Shown in pieces: positions 8,576 to 17,434 of a stretch of DNA of 64,000 bases. Below the pieces are notes generated by a model. It ran no database searches. It saw nothing but the letters and a program-made list of their open reading frames with translations, and was not told the DNA's origin. The position numbers and the translations under genes were made by a program. Position 1 is the first letter of the stretch; each line of letters starts with the position of its first letter. Source of the DNA: Campylobacter upsaliensis (GTDB taxonomy: Bacteria; Campylobacterota; Campylobacteria; Campylobacterales; Campylobacteraceae); NCBI RefSeq assembly GCF_900637395.1, contig NZ_LR134372.1, positions 1,178,001 to 1,242,000 of the forward strand. Reading direction: 5' to 3'.

Positions 8576-9939
8576 CAAGCCCTCTCCCAAATCGTGCCTT
8601 GTGCTGTATCTAAAAGCACAACGCCAAACTCGGCTAAATCTTGCCTTAATTTATCAGCCAAAGCGTAATCTTTTGCTTTTTTAGCCTCGCTTCGTTTTGC
8701 GATTTGTGTTTCAATCCACGCAATTTGCTCCTCGCTAAATCCTTGTTGAAAATATAAAATCACATCTTCAAAGCCTACACCAAAAATAAAAGCAAGTTCT
8801 TTAAAATCCTCCCTTAAATCCTCTTTTAAAGCCTTATTTTCGTCAAGTTTTAAATTGGCATTTGCGATAAATTCATCAAGCAAAGCTAAAGCCTTAGAGA
8901 TATTTAAATCATCTTGCAAAGCTTGTAAAATAGCAGTTGAAGTTTCTCTTTCACACTTTTTAGGCTTATCTTCTAATTCGTTTAAATCAAGGCGTTTTTT
9001 AAGGCGGTAAAGCTTATCTAAACGCTTTTTACACAGGGATAAATCCTCCAAAGAATAATTAAAATGTGCCCTATAATGCACGCTCATTAAATAAAACCTC
9101 AAAGCCTCGCCGCTAAATTCTTTTAAAGCGTCCTTAATGAAAAAGCTATTATTAAGGCTTTTACTCATCTTTTCGCCATTTATATTCACAAAGCCATTAT
9201 GAAGCCAGTGCGAAGCTAAATTTTTATTAAAAGCACAACGGCACTGTGCAGCTTCATTTTCGTGATGAGGGAAAAATAAATCCACCCCCCCAGCGTGTAT
9301 ATCAAGTCCGTCCTTAAATAAAGCCTCTATCATCGCCACGCACTCGCTATGCCAGCCCGGACGCCCCTTACCAAAGGGTGCAGCATAAAAGCCCTCGTCA
9401 AATTTCCATAGCACAAAATCGCTCTCGTTTTTCTTTTCTTTTTGTGCGATTAGTCTTGTTTGATTATCCATAAAACCTCGTTTTGAAAGGCTTAAATAAT
9501 CCTTATCTTTGCTTGTGTCAAAATAAATTCCATCTTCTAAAGTATAAGTAAAACCCTGCTTTTGCAAGCGTAAAATAAGCTCTATCATCTGCTTAATATA
9601 TTCGGTCGCCTTAGGCTTTAAGTCAGGCTCTAAAACACGCAAATTTTTCATATCTCTTTCATAATGGGCGATGTATTTTTGTGTGATTTGCTCTAAATTT
9701 TCGCCACTTTCTTGCATTTTTTTCAAAATTTTATCATCGATATCCGTGTAATTTCTCGCAAAGCAAAGCTCTCTTCCAAGAGCGAGTAAAGTCCTACGCA
9801 ACATATCAAAACAAATGCTACTTCTAGCGTGTCCTAAATGTGCATCATCATACACTGTGGGACCGCACAAATACATATTAACAACGCCCCCTTTTTTTAA
9901 GGCTAATTTCTCCCTTTTCACACTATCAAATAAAAGCAT
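8575..9939 (-). CDS. cysS: Cysteinyl-tRNA synthetase
   Basis: A 454-residue class I synthetase. The zinc-site cysteine and HIGH-type motif are in YLCGPTVYDDAHLGHARS; further zinc ligands lie in GWHSECVAM and HHENEAAQ, and the KMSKS loop is intact in EKMSKSLNN. The start was moved from 9963 to the ATG at 9939 because AGGAGG lies 7 bases upstream and the product then begins MLLFDSV, like other CysS proteins. The 3' end of murJ overlaps it by 14 bases. Confidence 0.95.
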   Translation of the reverse strand: MLLFDSVKREKLALKKGGVVNMYLCGPTVYDDAHLGHARSSICFDMLRRTLLALGRELCFARNYTDIDDKILKKMQESGENLEQITQKYIAHYERDMKNLRVLEPDLKPKATEYIKQMIELILRLQKQGFTYTLEDGIYFDTSKDKDYLSLSKRGFMDNQTRLIAQKEKKNESDFVLWKFDEGFYAAPFGKGRPGWHSECVAMIEALFKDGLDIHAGGVDLFFPHHENEAAQCRCAFNKNLASHWLHNGFVNINGEKMSKSLNNSFFIKDALKEFSGEALRFYLMSVHYRAHFNYSLEDLSLCKKRLDKLYRLKKRLDLNELEDKPKKCERETSTAILQALQDDLNISKALALLDEFIANANLKLDENKALKEDLREDFKELAFIFGVGFEDVILYFQQGFSEEQIAWIETQIAKRSEAKKAKDYALADKLRQDLAEFGVVLLDTAQGTIWERA

Positions 9940-11380
9940 TAAAGCCTCCTTTAATCCACTCAAAAAACTCTATTAAAACGCTAATTATCATCATTTTACT
10001 TTCTAAAAGCAAATAAGAAAAACAAGCTAAAAAAACTAAGGCTAAAAGGCTTTTCTTCCAAGAAATTAAGCTCCAAAAACGCCTAAAACCAAATTCCTTA
10101 ATATTAGCCAAAAGTAAGTAAAAGGCACTTAAAGAACTAGCAAATGCCACCGCTAAAACCTTTAAATTCTCATCTTTAATCAAAAAAATTAAAACGATAG
10201 AAACAAAAGCACTTAAAATAAGGGATTTTATAGCGATAATGGCGGCAATTTTTTGCTTAAATTCTGCATAAAGCCACAAAGAAAAGAGTTTTTGTAAGCC
10301 AAAGGGTAAAAGACCTAGCAAATAAGCCATTAAAACATAAGCACTTAAAAGGCTATCTTTTTGCGTGAAATTTCCCCTTTCAAACAAAAGCTGACAAATC
10401 TCTTTCGCAAAAATAATCCCTACTATACTCGAAACAACAAGCAAAAAGCTAAGTCCTGCTAAAGCCTTACGCATAAAGTCTAAAGCCTCTTTTTCTTGAC
10501 TGCTTTTTAAAAGTCTTAAAATTTTAGGAAAGGCAACTTGAGTAAGAGCGATAGCAAAAAGTGCAAGGGGAAGTTGAAAAACACGATTAGCATAATAAAG
10601 ATAAGAAATGCTACCTGTAATTAAAAAACTTGCGATTGTCGTGTCTAAAAGAGAGCTTATTTGAGTCGCTGAAGAGCCTAAAACTCCGTGCGAAAAAGTG
10701 GTGTAAAAACCCTTTAAATTTGCCTTATAACGCTTTAATTTAATGCTTAAGCCCATAGCCCTAACCGCCGCATTATTTTTCAAAGCAAAAAGATGCAAAA
10801 CAAGCTGTGCCACCCCACTTAAAAGCGTGGCGTAAGAGAAGTAATAAAGCGTTTGATGAGAGTCATTTTTATCCACGAAAAAAGCGGCGATAACTATGCT
10901 AAGATTAAACAAAGAAGCGGAAAAAGAAGTGAGGAAAAATTTGTGCTTATAATTTAATAAGGCACCAAAAAAAGTTACTACAAAGATGAAAAATAAATAC
11001 CAAAAATTAATAGCCACCAAAGGAGAGGCTAAGGCTATGGTCTTTGCATCAAAGCCAAAGGCAAAAATTTTAGTAAAAAAAGACGCGAAAAAACTCACCA
11101 AAAGGCAAAATAAAAACACAATGAAGCCAAATTGTAAAAGCACACTTACGCAAAATGCACCCTTTTTCCTTGCTTTGACAAAATTTGGCAAAAAACTCTG
11201 CCCAAAAGCACCTTCAGCAAAAATGCGTCTAAAAAAAGCAGGCATTTTAAGTGCGACAAAAAAAATATCGCTATAAAGCCCAGCCCCTAAAAAAAGGGCA
11301 ATTAAAACATCTCTAGCTAGTCCTAAAATGCGTGAAAATAAAATACCAAGAGCATTGATTATATAATTTTTAAATACCAA
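9926..11380 (-). CDS. murJ: Lipid II flippase MurJ
   Basis: A 484-residue very hydrophobic protein with about 13-14 predicted membrane helices, of the MurJ/MviN family that flips lipid II for peptidoglycan synthesis. The start region NALGILFSRILGLARD and the segment EGAFGQSFLPNF are characteristic. The start is TTG at 11380, preceded only by a weak GAG; homologues begin at the same point, so the start is reasonable. It is the first gene of the murJ-cysS-msbA-pyrD-M16-dapA-reductase run, which joins wall and outer-membrane supply to basic metabolism. Confidence 0.92.
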   Translation of the reverse strand: MVFKNYIINALGILFSRILGLARDVLIALFLGAGLYSDIFFVALKMPAFFRRIFAEGAFGQSFLPNFVKARKKGAFCVSVLLQFGFIVFLFCLLVSFFASFFTKIFAFGFDAKTIALASPLVAINFWYLFFIFVVTFFGALLNYKHKFFLTSFSASLFNLSIVIAAFFVDKNDSHQTLYYFSYATLLSGVAQLVLHLFALKNNAAVRAMGLSIKLKRYKANLKGFYTTFSHGVLGSSATQISSLLDTTIASFLITGSISYLYYANRVFQLPLALFAIALTQVAFPKILRLLKSSQEKEALDFMRKALAGLSFLLVVSSIVGIIFAKEICQLLFERGNFTQKDSLLSAYVLMAYLLGLLPFGLQKLFSLWLYAEFKQKIAAIIAIKSLILSAFVSIVLIFLIKDENLKVLAVAFASSLSAFYLLLANIKEFGFRRFWSLISWKKSLLALVFLACFSYLLLESKMMIISVLIEFFEWIKGGFNAFI

Positions 11381-11397
11381 ATTTTCTACTCTAAATT

Positions 11398-11428
11398 AAA
11401 ATAAGCAACAATTCTAACAAGCTTATTT
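11398..11428 (-). terminator. Weak hairpin between the GT8 gene and murJ
   Basis: AAATAAGC at 11398-11405 pairs with GCTTATTT at 11421-11428 across a 15-base loop. On the minus strand the right side continues into TAATTT. It could end the glycosyltransferase transcript before murJ, but the loop is long and the stem is AT-rich. Confidence 0.3.
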
Positions 11429-11437
11429 TAACGCTTT

Positions 11438-12625
11438 TTAACGCCTTGCGTATTTTTCATAAGAACTGATATATTTTAAAGCTTTTAAAAATACACTAAA
11501 AGCACCCTTTTTCTTAGCTCTTGCGTGAAGGACAAATTCACCCAAAAGCAAAAAGGAAGCGAAATCTTTATCACTGAAATTTTGAGCATTTTGTGCGATT
11601 TTTAAATCCTCATTTTGATATTTTATCAAGCGTGAAATTTTAAGCAAATTAAAATTCTTTGTGTAGCGGTATAATAACGCACCAAGCCCTGCATAAAGCA
11701 AATGGTCTTTAATGTGGCTTTTAAGCTCTAAAAGCTCGGTATTAAAAGCAGGAGTTTTAGCCGCTTCCTCCCACCATAGCTCGTTGACATTACGCCCCTT
11801 ACTATCATTAAAAGAGCGTAAAAATTTCCAAGGCTTAAAGCATAGATGAAGGATTTTAGGATTTTCAAGGCTGCGGTTAAATTCCTCTTTTGTGTAGTTT
11901 AAATAGCCCTTTTTATCGTCTTTTGTGATGACATAAGCATAGGCATTAATAAAAAAATTCCAAGCAAAATCAAGTTTTAGCCTCTTTTTTGGCTCTATGC
12001 AAGCATTTAGCAAATCTTGGTTGGCACTTTTGATATAAAAACATTTTGAAGCTAGCTCCTCGCAACGCTCCTCAATGTATGCTTTTTGATATTCTTTAAC
12101 ATTGATAAGCAAAAAACCTGCATTAAAATAATTTTCATCAAAATAAAAAGTTTTTTTCTCATTATTTTCTTTAAATTTAATCTTAGCCCTCTTGCTCCCC
12201 ATATCACCCACCACAGCGACAATCTTATCTTTTAAATCAAGAGCAAAAAGCTCCCTTAAATCGCTCAAAACAAGCATATCAGAATCCAAATAAAGACATT
12301 TATCCTCATCATCATCTAAAAAAGACATAAATTTAAGACGATAATAGGATAATTTATTATTTTGTGCGGCACCTGAGCTTGGATATTTTTCAAATTGAGC
12401 ATCATCTTGGATATGAATTTTGATCTCACAAGGATAAATTTCGCTTAAGCTTTTTTGTAAAATTTTAAGCTTTTCTTTTGTCGTATCGCTTATGAAATCA
12501 CTTAAAATATGAAAACAAAATGGACACCTTTCATAATCTTGTGTCGCATTTTTAATAATGCTACTCATCAAAACACTCGAAAATTTCACATATTTTTCAT
12601 CAGCGGTTAAAAAAATATGATACAT
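11438..12625 (-). CDS. Glycosyltransferase family 8, probable lipooligosaccharide galactosyl/glucosyltransferase
   Basis: A 395-residue cytosolic transferase. The N-terminal 280 residues fit family GT8: HIFLTADEKYVKF at the start, the DxD metal site in LYLDSDMLVL near residue 115, FNAGFLLIN, and the second metal motif region ILHLCFKPW. The C-terminal 100 residues are basic and helical, suited to membrane contact. These enzymes add sugars to the lipooligosaccharide core; donor and acceptor cannot be told. The ATG at 12625 follows AAAGGG; the frame also opens at a TTG one codon upstream. It is 27 bases after a GT2 gene and probably co-transcribed. Confidence 0.85.
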   Translation of the reverse strand: MYHIFLTADEKYVKFSSVLMSSIIKNATQDYERCPFCFHILSDFISDTTKEKLKILQKSLSEIYPCEIKIHIQDDAQFEKYPSSGAAQNNKLSYYRLKFMSFLDDDEDKCLYLDSDMLVLSDLRELFALDLKDKIVAVVGDMGSKRAKIKFKENNEKKTFYFDENYFNAGFLLINVKEYQKAYIEERCEELASKCFYIKSANQDLLNACIEPKKRLKLDFAWNFFINAYAYVITKDDKKGYLNYTKEEFNRSLENPKILHLCFKPWKFLRSFNDSKGRNVNELWWEEAAKTPAFNTELLELKSHIKDHLLYAGLGALLYRYTKNFNLLKISRLIKYQNEDLKIAQNAQNFSDKDFASFLLLGEFVLHARAKKKGAFSVFLKALKYISSYEKYARR

Positions 12626-12652
12626 CAAAACCCTTTAAAATTGTTAATTAAA

Positions 12653-13504
12653 TCAGCCCTTTACTAATTCTATTTTTTCTTTCTTAATCAACTTTAAATA
12701 TCTCTTTTTTAAATCTAAAGTCTCTTTTTCTAGGTGCATAAAAAGCTTTTCATTTAAAGAATTTGGCGGAAAATTTTTAGCAATACTTTTGATAAACTTA
12801 AGGCTTTTTTTCTTATCTTCATAATTTTGCCTTAAAATCATCTCATCTTTGCTCTCATAACGCCCAAAAGCGTTAAATTCGTAGCGGTAAATACTATGCT
12901 TAAAAATAGCTATACTTTCACAAAACATAAAATAAATATAGCAAAAAAGCACATCTTCCCCGTAACACAAACACGCCTTTTTATCGACAAATTCAAAACA
13001 TTTTAAAGCCAAATCTTTGCGGAAAATTTTAGCCCAAAGCGACCAGCAAAAATGTCTTTGTTTGCCTAGAAACTGAAAAAATTCATTTTGAGTTAAAATT
13101 TCATCTTGCTTAAAGCGGTAAAAAAACTTAGTCTTAACCCTATGCACAAAAGCGTCAAATAATACAAGATCAGCCTTTAAACTTAAACTCTCAAAAGCCC
13201 TTTTTAAAGCTCCCTCACACAAAAAATCATCCGCATCTAAAAACATCAAAAAAGGCGAATTCGCCCTTATAATACCCTCATTTCTACTTGCAAAAGTTCC
13301 CAAATGTGAAGCATTTTGAAAAAGCTTAAAACGCTGATCTTTTTTGGCAAATTCTAAAGCTATCTTCGCACTCTTATCTTCACTTTTATCATCGATAATT
13401 ATCACTTCATATTTTTCAAAATCCTGATTTTGACAGCTTTTCAAAGCTCTATCAATCAAATTTTCACAATTATAAAGCGGGATAATAATAGAAAATATTG
13501 TCAT
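12653..13504 (-). CDS. Glycosyltransferase family 2, probable lipooligosaccharide synthesis
   Basis: A 283-residue GT-A fold transferase. The start FSIIIPLYNCENLI, the VIIIDDKSEDKS segment and the DxD-type metal site FLDADDFL (about residue 90) are classic GT2 features. The C-terminal part is rich in Lys and aromatic residues and lacks membrane helices. It probably adds one sugar to the outer core. Divergent from waaF, with only 49 bases between them, so the two directions share a control region. Confidence 0.85.
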   Translation of the reverse strand: MTIFSIIIPLYNCENLIDRALKSCQNQDFEKYEVIIIDDKSEDKSAKIALEFAKKDQRFKLFQNASHLGTFASRNEGIIRANSPFLMFLDADDFLCEGALKRAFESLSLKADLVLFDAFVHRVKTKFFYRFKQDEILTQNEFFQFLGKQRHFCWSLWAKIFRKDLALKCFEFVDKKACLCYGEDVLFCYIYFMFCESIAIFKHSIYRYEFNAFGRYESKDEMILRQNYEDKKKSLKFIKSIAKNFPPNSLNEKLFMHLEKETLDLKKRYLKLIKKEKIELVKG

Positions 13505-13553
13505 TTTTAGCCTATTTTGTTAAAATTGAAATTTTATCACATAAGGGCAAAAT

Positions 13554-14495
13554 ATGAAAATTTTTATCAATCTTCCCACTTGGCTAGGCGATTGTGTTAT
13601 GGCTAGTGCGGCGATTTATGGCATTAAAGAGCGGTTTAAAGAAGCGGAATTTGTCTTTTTTGGCTCTTTTGTAGCGACAACACTTTTTAAAGATTTTTCT
13701 AATTCTAGCTTCATAGTGGAGGATAAAAAAAGGCGTTATTTTCAAGCTCTTTCCTTGCGTAAAAATCATCATTTTAATCTCGCTTTTTCCTTTCGCTCTG
13801 CCCTTTCAGCTAGGCTCATTTTAAAAATCATCAAAGCTAAGAAAAAATTTTGTTTTGATAAAACTATCATTAAAGAAGAACATCAGGTTTTAAAATACTT
13901 AAATTTCGTTCAAAAATCCCTTGATTTCCAAGCTTCGCAAGAGTTAAAGCTCCCTCTTAATGTCAAATTTAAAACGCCTCTAACTCTTAAAAATGGCAAA
14001 AAAATTCTAGCCTTAAATCCGGGTGCTAACTATGGAAGTGCGAAACGCTGGAGTGAGGAGTATTTTGCCAAAGTGGGACTTTATTTTGCTAAAGATTATG
14101 AAATTATCATTTTAGGAGCAGGTAAAGAAGAGGCTAAAATTTGTGCTAAAATCTGCGAAATTCTTGCACAAAATGGCATTAAAGCTAAGAATTTATGCAA
14201 TAAAACAAGTATTCATACCCTTACGCAAAATATCGCTCTAAGCGATCTTTTTCTCACAAATGACAGCGGTGCTATGCATTTAGGTGCAGCTTTAAAAGTC
14301 AAAATGCTCGTGCTATTTGGACCAACCAAATTCACACAAACTTCTCCTTGGCAAAGTAAAAATGCCAAAATTATCCATCTTAATCTAGCCTGTATGCCCT
14401 GCATGAAGCGTGTTTGTCCGCTAAAGCATCACAAATGTATGCAGGATTTAACACCACAAATGGTTATAGAAAAATTAAAAGAATTTAAGGCTTAA
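13554..14495 (+). CDS. waaF: ADP-heptose:LPS heptosyltransferase II
   Basis: A 313-residue GT9 enzyme adding the second heptose to the inner core. It starts with INLPTWLGDCVMAS, the usual WaaF opening, and carries LNPGANYGSAKRW and the nucleotide-sugar motif TNDSGAMHLGAAL near residue 240. The C-terminal ACMPCMKRVCPLKHHKCM is a cysteine cluster common in Campylobacter WaaF. AAGGGC precedes the ATG. The last 11 bases overlap hydD on the opposite strand. In C. jejuni waaF closes the lipooligosaccharide cluster; here only two other transferase genes are beside it. Confidence 0.92.
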   Translation: MKIFINLPTWLGDCVMASAAIYGIKERFKEAEFVFFGSFVATTLFKDFSNSSFIVEDKKRRYFQALSLRKNHHFNLAFSFRSALSARLILKIIKAKKKFCFDKTIIKEEHQVLKYLNFVQKSLDFQASQELKLPLNVKFKTPLTLKNGKKILALNPGANYGSAKRWSEEYFAKVGLYFAKDYEIIILGAGKEEAKICAKICEILAQNGIKAKNLCNKTSIHTLTQNIALSDLFLTNDSGAMHLGAALKVKMLVLFGPTKFTQTSPWQSKNAKIIHLNLACMPCMKRVCPLKHHKCMQDLTPQMVIEKLKEFKA

Positions 14496-15018
14496 AAGAA
14501 ATTCGTGCCAAATCTTGCAGGGTAAAATCTCCCACCTTTTCATAATTAAAGCCCTTTTTAGCTAGATAATCAAGTAAAATTTTTTCCATCACGCTAGCAG
14601 CTTTAATAATCTCACCTGAAAGCTCAAAACTCATAGGCTCAATGCGTCTTGGCACGGCTGCTAAAATTTGCGTGTGAGGCAAATCGCCCATTAGCTCCAT
14701 ATATTGCAAAGTTTGAAGCATTTCCACCTCGTGGGCACTCCCACTCCAATTCACCCTCTTTGGCATAGCCTCATAAGGAAAGAAAAATACCTCTCCCACT
14801 TCAGCATCATCAGCGTCAATACAGTCAAGCACAATCATCTCATCATACTCTGCCATAATATAGCTTAACTGCAAGGCTAAAGTGCCACCATCAATGAAGC
14901 TTAAAGTGTGATTTGGGTGGTTAAATTTGTAGTTTTTTTCAAGCTGTTTGCAAAGATGAACGCCTAAGCCCTCATCTGCAAACATAATATTTCCTATGCC
15001 AAGCACAAGAAAATTCAA
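14485..15018 (-). CDS. hydD: Hydrogenase maturation protease HydD
   Basis: A 177-residue endopeptidase of the HyaD/HybD family, which trims the C-terminus of the NiFe hydrogenase large subunit after nickel insertion. Nickel-sensing acidic residues are visible in IMFADEGLGVHL and VLDCIDADD, and a histidine in GSAHEVEML. It overlaps hydC by 4 bases and is the last gene of the hydABCD operon. Its substrate is the C-terminal extension encoded by hydB. Confidence 0.92.
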   Translation of the reverse strand: MNFLVLGIGNIMFADEGLGVHLCKQLEKNYKFNHPNHTLSFIDGGTLALQLSYIMAEYDEMIVLDCIDADDAEVGEVFFFPYEAMPKRVNWSGSAHEVEMLQTLQYMELMGDLPHTQILAAVPRRIEPMSFELSGEIIKAASVMEKILLDYLAKKGFNYEKVGDFTLQDLARISFKP

Positions 15019-15707
15019 TTTTTCTCTTCCTTGATAAATTTATAACCGCTAATAATAGCGTCTAAAGCACCGTCTCTGCCCTTGACCGCATTAAAAATAG
15101 CCATATAAATATGCACAGGCACGAAAATCAAAATCACCCACATTAAAATTCTATGATAAGTCCTAACCTCAGCCAAGCCCCCCATCATAGCCTCAAGTGG
15201 TCTTAGCATATCATAAAGCATACCGCCCAAGCCCTCGTGGTAAGTGTGCGTATAAAGAATAAGTCCTGTAAGGATAATGCCTATCATCACAAGATAAAAG
15301 AAAAGGTAAGTTACATATTGTAAGGGATTATAAACGCCTTTTAAAGGGGGATGCTTTCCTAAAAAAAGGTAAAATTTAATCTGCTCTACCCAAATTTTAA
15401 GGCTAAAAATATCAGCGATACTTGCCCTTTCTTTACGACTCCACTTGTCAAAAAAGAACAAATAGCCCTTAAAAATAATGCACCCTATCAAAACAAAACC
15501 CACAGCCTGATGCACTAAGCGATATTTTGCTTGCATAAAATTACTAGGATCGCTTGGCAAATTTGGGCTTTGAAAAACATAAGAAATATAATATCCAGTC
15601 CCCACTAAAATCACAATCGCTACAGCCCTTATCCAGTGGGTTAAACGCAAACCTATGCTAAATTCATATTCTGCTTTTCTTTGCAATTTTTCCTCTTGTT
15701 TTTGCAT
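15015..15707 (-). CDS. hydC: NiFe hydrogenase cytochrome b subunit
   Basis: A 230-residue membrane protein with about four helices, belonging to the HupC/HyaC cytochrome b family. Haem ligands are probably the histidines of LRLTHWIRA, LVHQAVGFV, THTYHEGLG and FVPVHIYMA. It anchors the periplasmic hydrogenase dimer and passes electrons from hydrogen oxidation to menaquinone. Located 9 bases after hydB and overlapping hydD by 4. Confidence 0.92.
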   Translation of the reverse strand: MQKQEEKLQRKAEYEFSIGLRLTHWIRAVAIVILVGTGYYISYVFQSPNLPSDPSNFMQAKYRLVHQAVGFVLIGCIIFKGYLFFFDKWSRKERASIADIFSLKIWVEQIKFYLFLGKHPPLKGVYNPLQYVTYLFFYLVMIGIILTGLILYTHTYHEGLGGMLYDMLRPLEAMMGGLAEVRTYHRILMWVILIFVPVHIYMAIFNAVKGRDGALDAIISGYKFIKEEKN

Positions 15708-15716
15708 AAAGTCTCC

Positions 15717-17432
15717 TTATAAATTCACATTGACTTTATATTCACTTAAATTATTTCCCTTAGTATCCATAACATGCACAGCACAAGCAATGCAAGGATC
15801 ATAGGAGTGAATTTTGCGTATAATTTCAAGAGGCTGCTTTACATCGGCGATTTTAAGTCCGATTAAACATTGCTCGTAGCTTCCACCTACACCCTTTGCG
15901 TCTTTTGGAGAGGCGTTCCAAGTGCTAGGGACAACAGCTTGCCAATTTTCGATCACGCCGTTTTTAATCCTACACCAATGACTCAAAGTCCCACGCGGCA
16001 CATGCCCCATATAACGCCCTTTATATTCTTTATTTTTATCAATCACATAAGGCGAACAAGTGCTTTCATCGACCTTTAAATTTGCAACCAAATTATCAAA
16101 AGCTTTTAGAGTATTATCAGCGATAATCTTAGCCTCTAAACAGCGAGTAGCCGTTCTTCCCAAAGTGCTAAATACCGCCGTTAAAGGAAGATTTGTTTCT
16201 TTTAAAAAGGTATCGACAACAGGAACTACATATTGATTATTTTTGGCATAATTTACGACAATATTAGCCAAAGGTCCCACTTGCATAGGCTCACCCTCAT
16301 AACGAGGAGCCTTAATCCAGCTATATTTACCCTTAGTATCGAAATTTTTAGTATGAGCTATTTTGCCGTGATGATCGATACTTTCGCCATCGACAAGCCC
16401 TGTGTAATTAGGATTTGTTTTGCCATCATAAGGATGTAAAGGCTCATTATCCGCATACCAAGAATGAGTCGCCTCTTCGGTAATCTTATCTTCTTCTACC
16501 TCATAAACCTTACTTAAATCGCCATTTTTAATAATGCCACTTTCAAAAAGCCACTCATCGCGACCCACTTGAAATTCTTTAAAAGTGTAAAGATTTGCCA
16601 CACCGACATCATTTAACACACTAGCCTCATTTGCATAAGCTTTTCCAGCCATAACTAAGTCAGGATAATAGGCACGGTTCACAAAATCTGCCACCTCTTT
16701 AAATTTCTCCATATACTCACCCATTCTAGAAGGACTTAAAAGATCCATAACGCAAGTAACTCCGCCCACAGTCAAGCTTTGTGGGTGAGGATTTTTAGAA
16801 CCAAAAATCGCCATACATTGCGCGATAATTCTTTGAATTCTTAAGCACTCTAAATAATGCGAAAGAGCAATAAGATTTTGCTCTGGGTTAAAGCGGTAAG
16901 TGCTGTGCCCATAATAAGCATTAGCAAAAGGTCCCAAATTCCCCTTATCGACAAAGGCTTTAAGTCTTTGCTGCACTTCCAAAAGCTTATCCGCACCTGT
17001 AGCGTAAGGATTTGAAGTATAATTAAAGGCTAAATCACTTGCCTTTTTCACATCAGCACTTAAAGCACTCACTACATCAACCCAATCTAGTGCGTGAAGC
17101 TGATAAAAATGCACAATATGATCGTGTAAAAATAAAGCCGCATTCATCAAAGTTCTAGTTAGTAAGGCATTAAGTGGAGGAGTGATACCCAAAGCATTTT
17201 CCACAGCGACAATTCCAGCTTTATAATGCGAAAAGGTGCAAACTCCGCAAATTCTTTGCGTCATAAAGCCTGCATCTCTTGGGTCGCGACCCTTAACAAT
17301 AGTTTCAATCCCACGCCAAAGCGTAGAACCAGCATAAGCCTCCTTGACAACATTATCATCATCAACAACAACTTCAACCCTCAAATGCCCCTCAATTCTT
17401 GTGATAGGATCAACGATAATTTTTTGACTCAT
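15717..17432 (-). CDS. hydB: NiFe uptake hydrogenase large subunit
   Basis: A 571-residue catalytic subunit. Both nickel-iron binding motifs are present: RICGVCTFSH near residue 60 and DPCIACAVH near the end. The 18 residues after the final histidine form the extension that the maturation protease removes, so the protein should be processed by HydD. It has no signal of its own; it travels to the periplasm with the Tat-exported small subunit. Hydrogen is a major electron donor for Campylobacter in the gut. Separated from hydA by 2 bases. Confidence 0.96.
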   Translation of the reverse strand: MSQKIIVDPITRIEGHLRVEVVVDDDNVVKEAYAGSTLWRGIETIVKGRDPRDAGFMTQRICGVCTFSHYKAGIVAVENALGITPPLNALLTRTLMNAALFLHDHIVHFYQLHALDWVDVVSALSADVKKASDLAFNYTSNPYATGADKLLEVQQRLKAFVDKGNLGPFANAYYGHSTYRFNPEQNLIALSHYLECLRIQRIIAQCMAIFGSKNPHPQSLTVGGVTCVMDLLSPSRMGEYMEKFKEVADFVNRAYYPDLVMAGKAYANEASVLNDVGVANLYTFKEFQVGRDEWLFESGIIKNGDLSKVYEVEEDKITEEATHSWYADNEPLHPYDGKTNPNYTGLVDGESIDHHGKIAHTKNFDTKGKYSWIKAPRYEGEPMQVGPLANIVVNYAKNNQYVVPVVDTFLKETNLPLTAVFSTLGRTATRCLEAKIIADNTLKAFDNLVANLKVDESTCSPYVIDKNKEYKGRYMGHVPRGTLSHWCRIKNGVIENWQAVVPSTWNASPKDAKGVGGSYEQCLIGLKIADVKQPLEIIRKIHSYDPCIACAVHVMDTKGNNLSEYKVNVNL

Positions 17433-17434
17433 TT

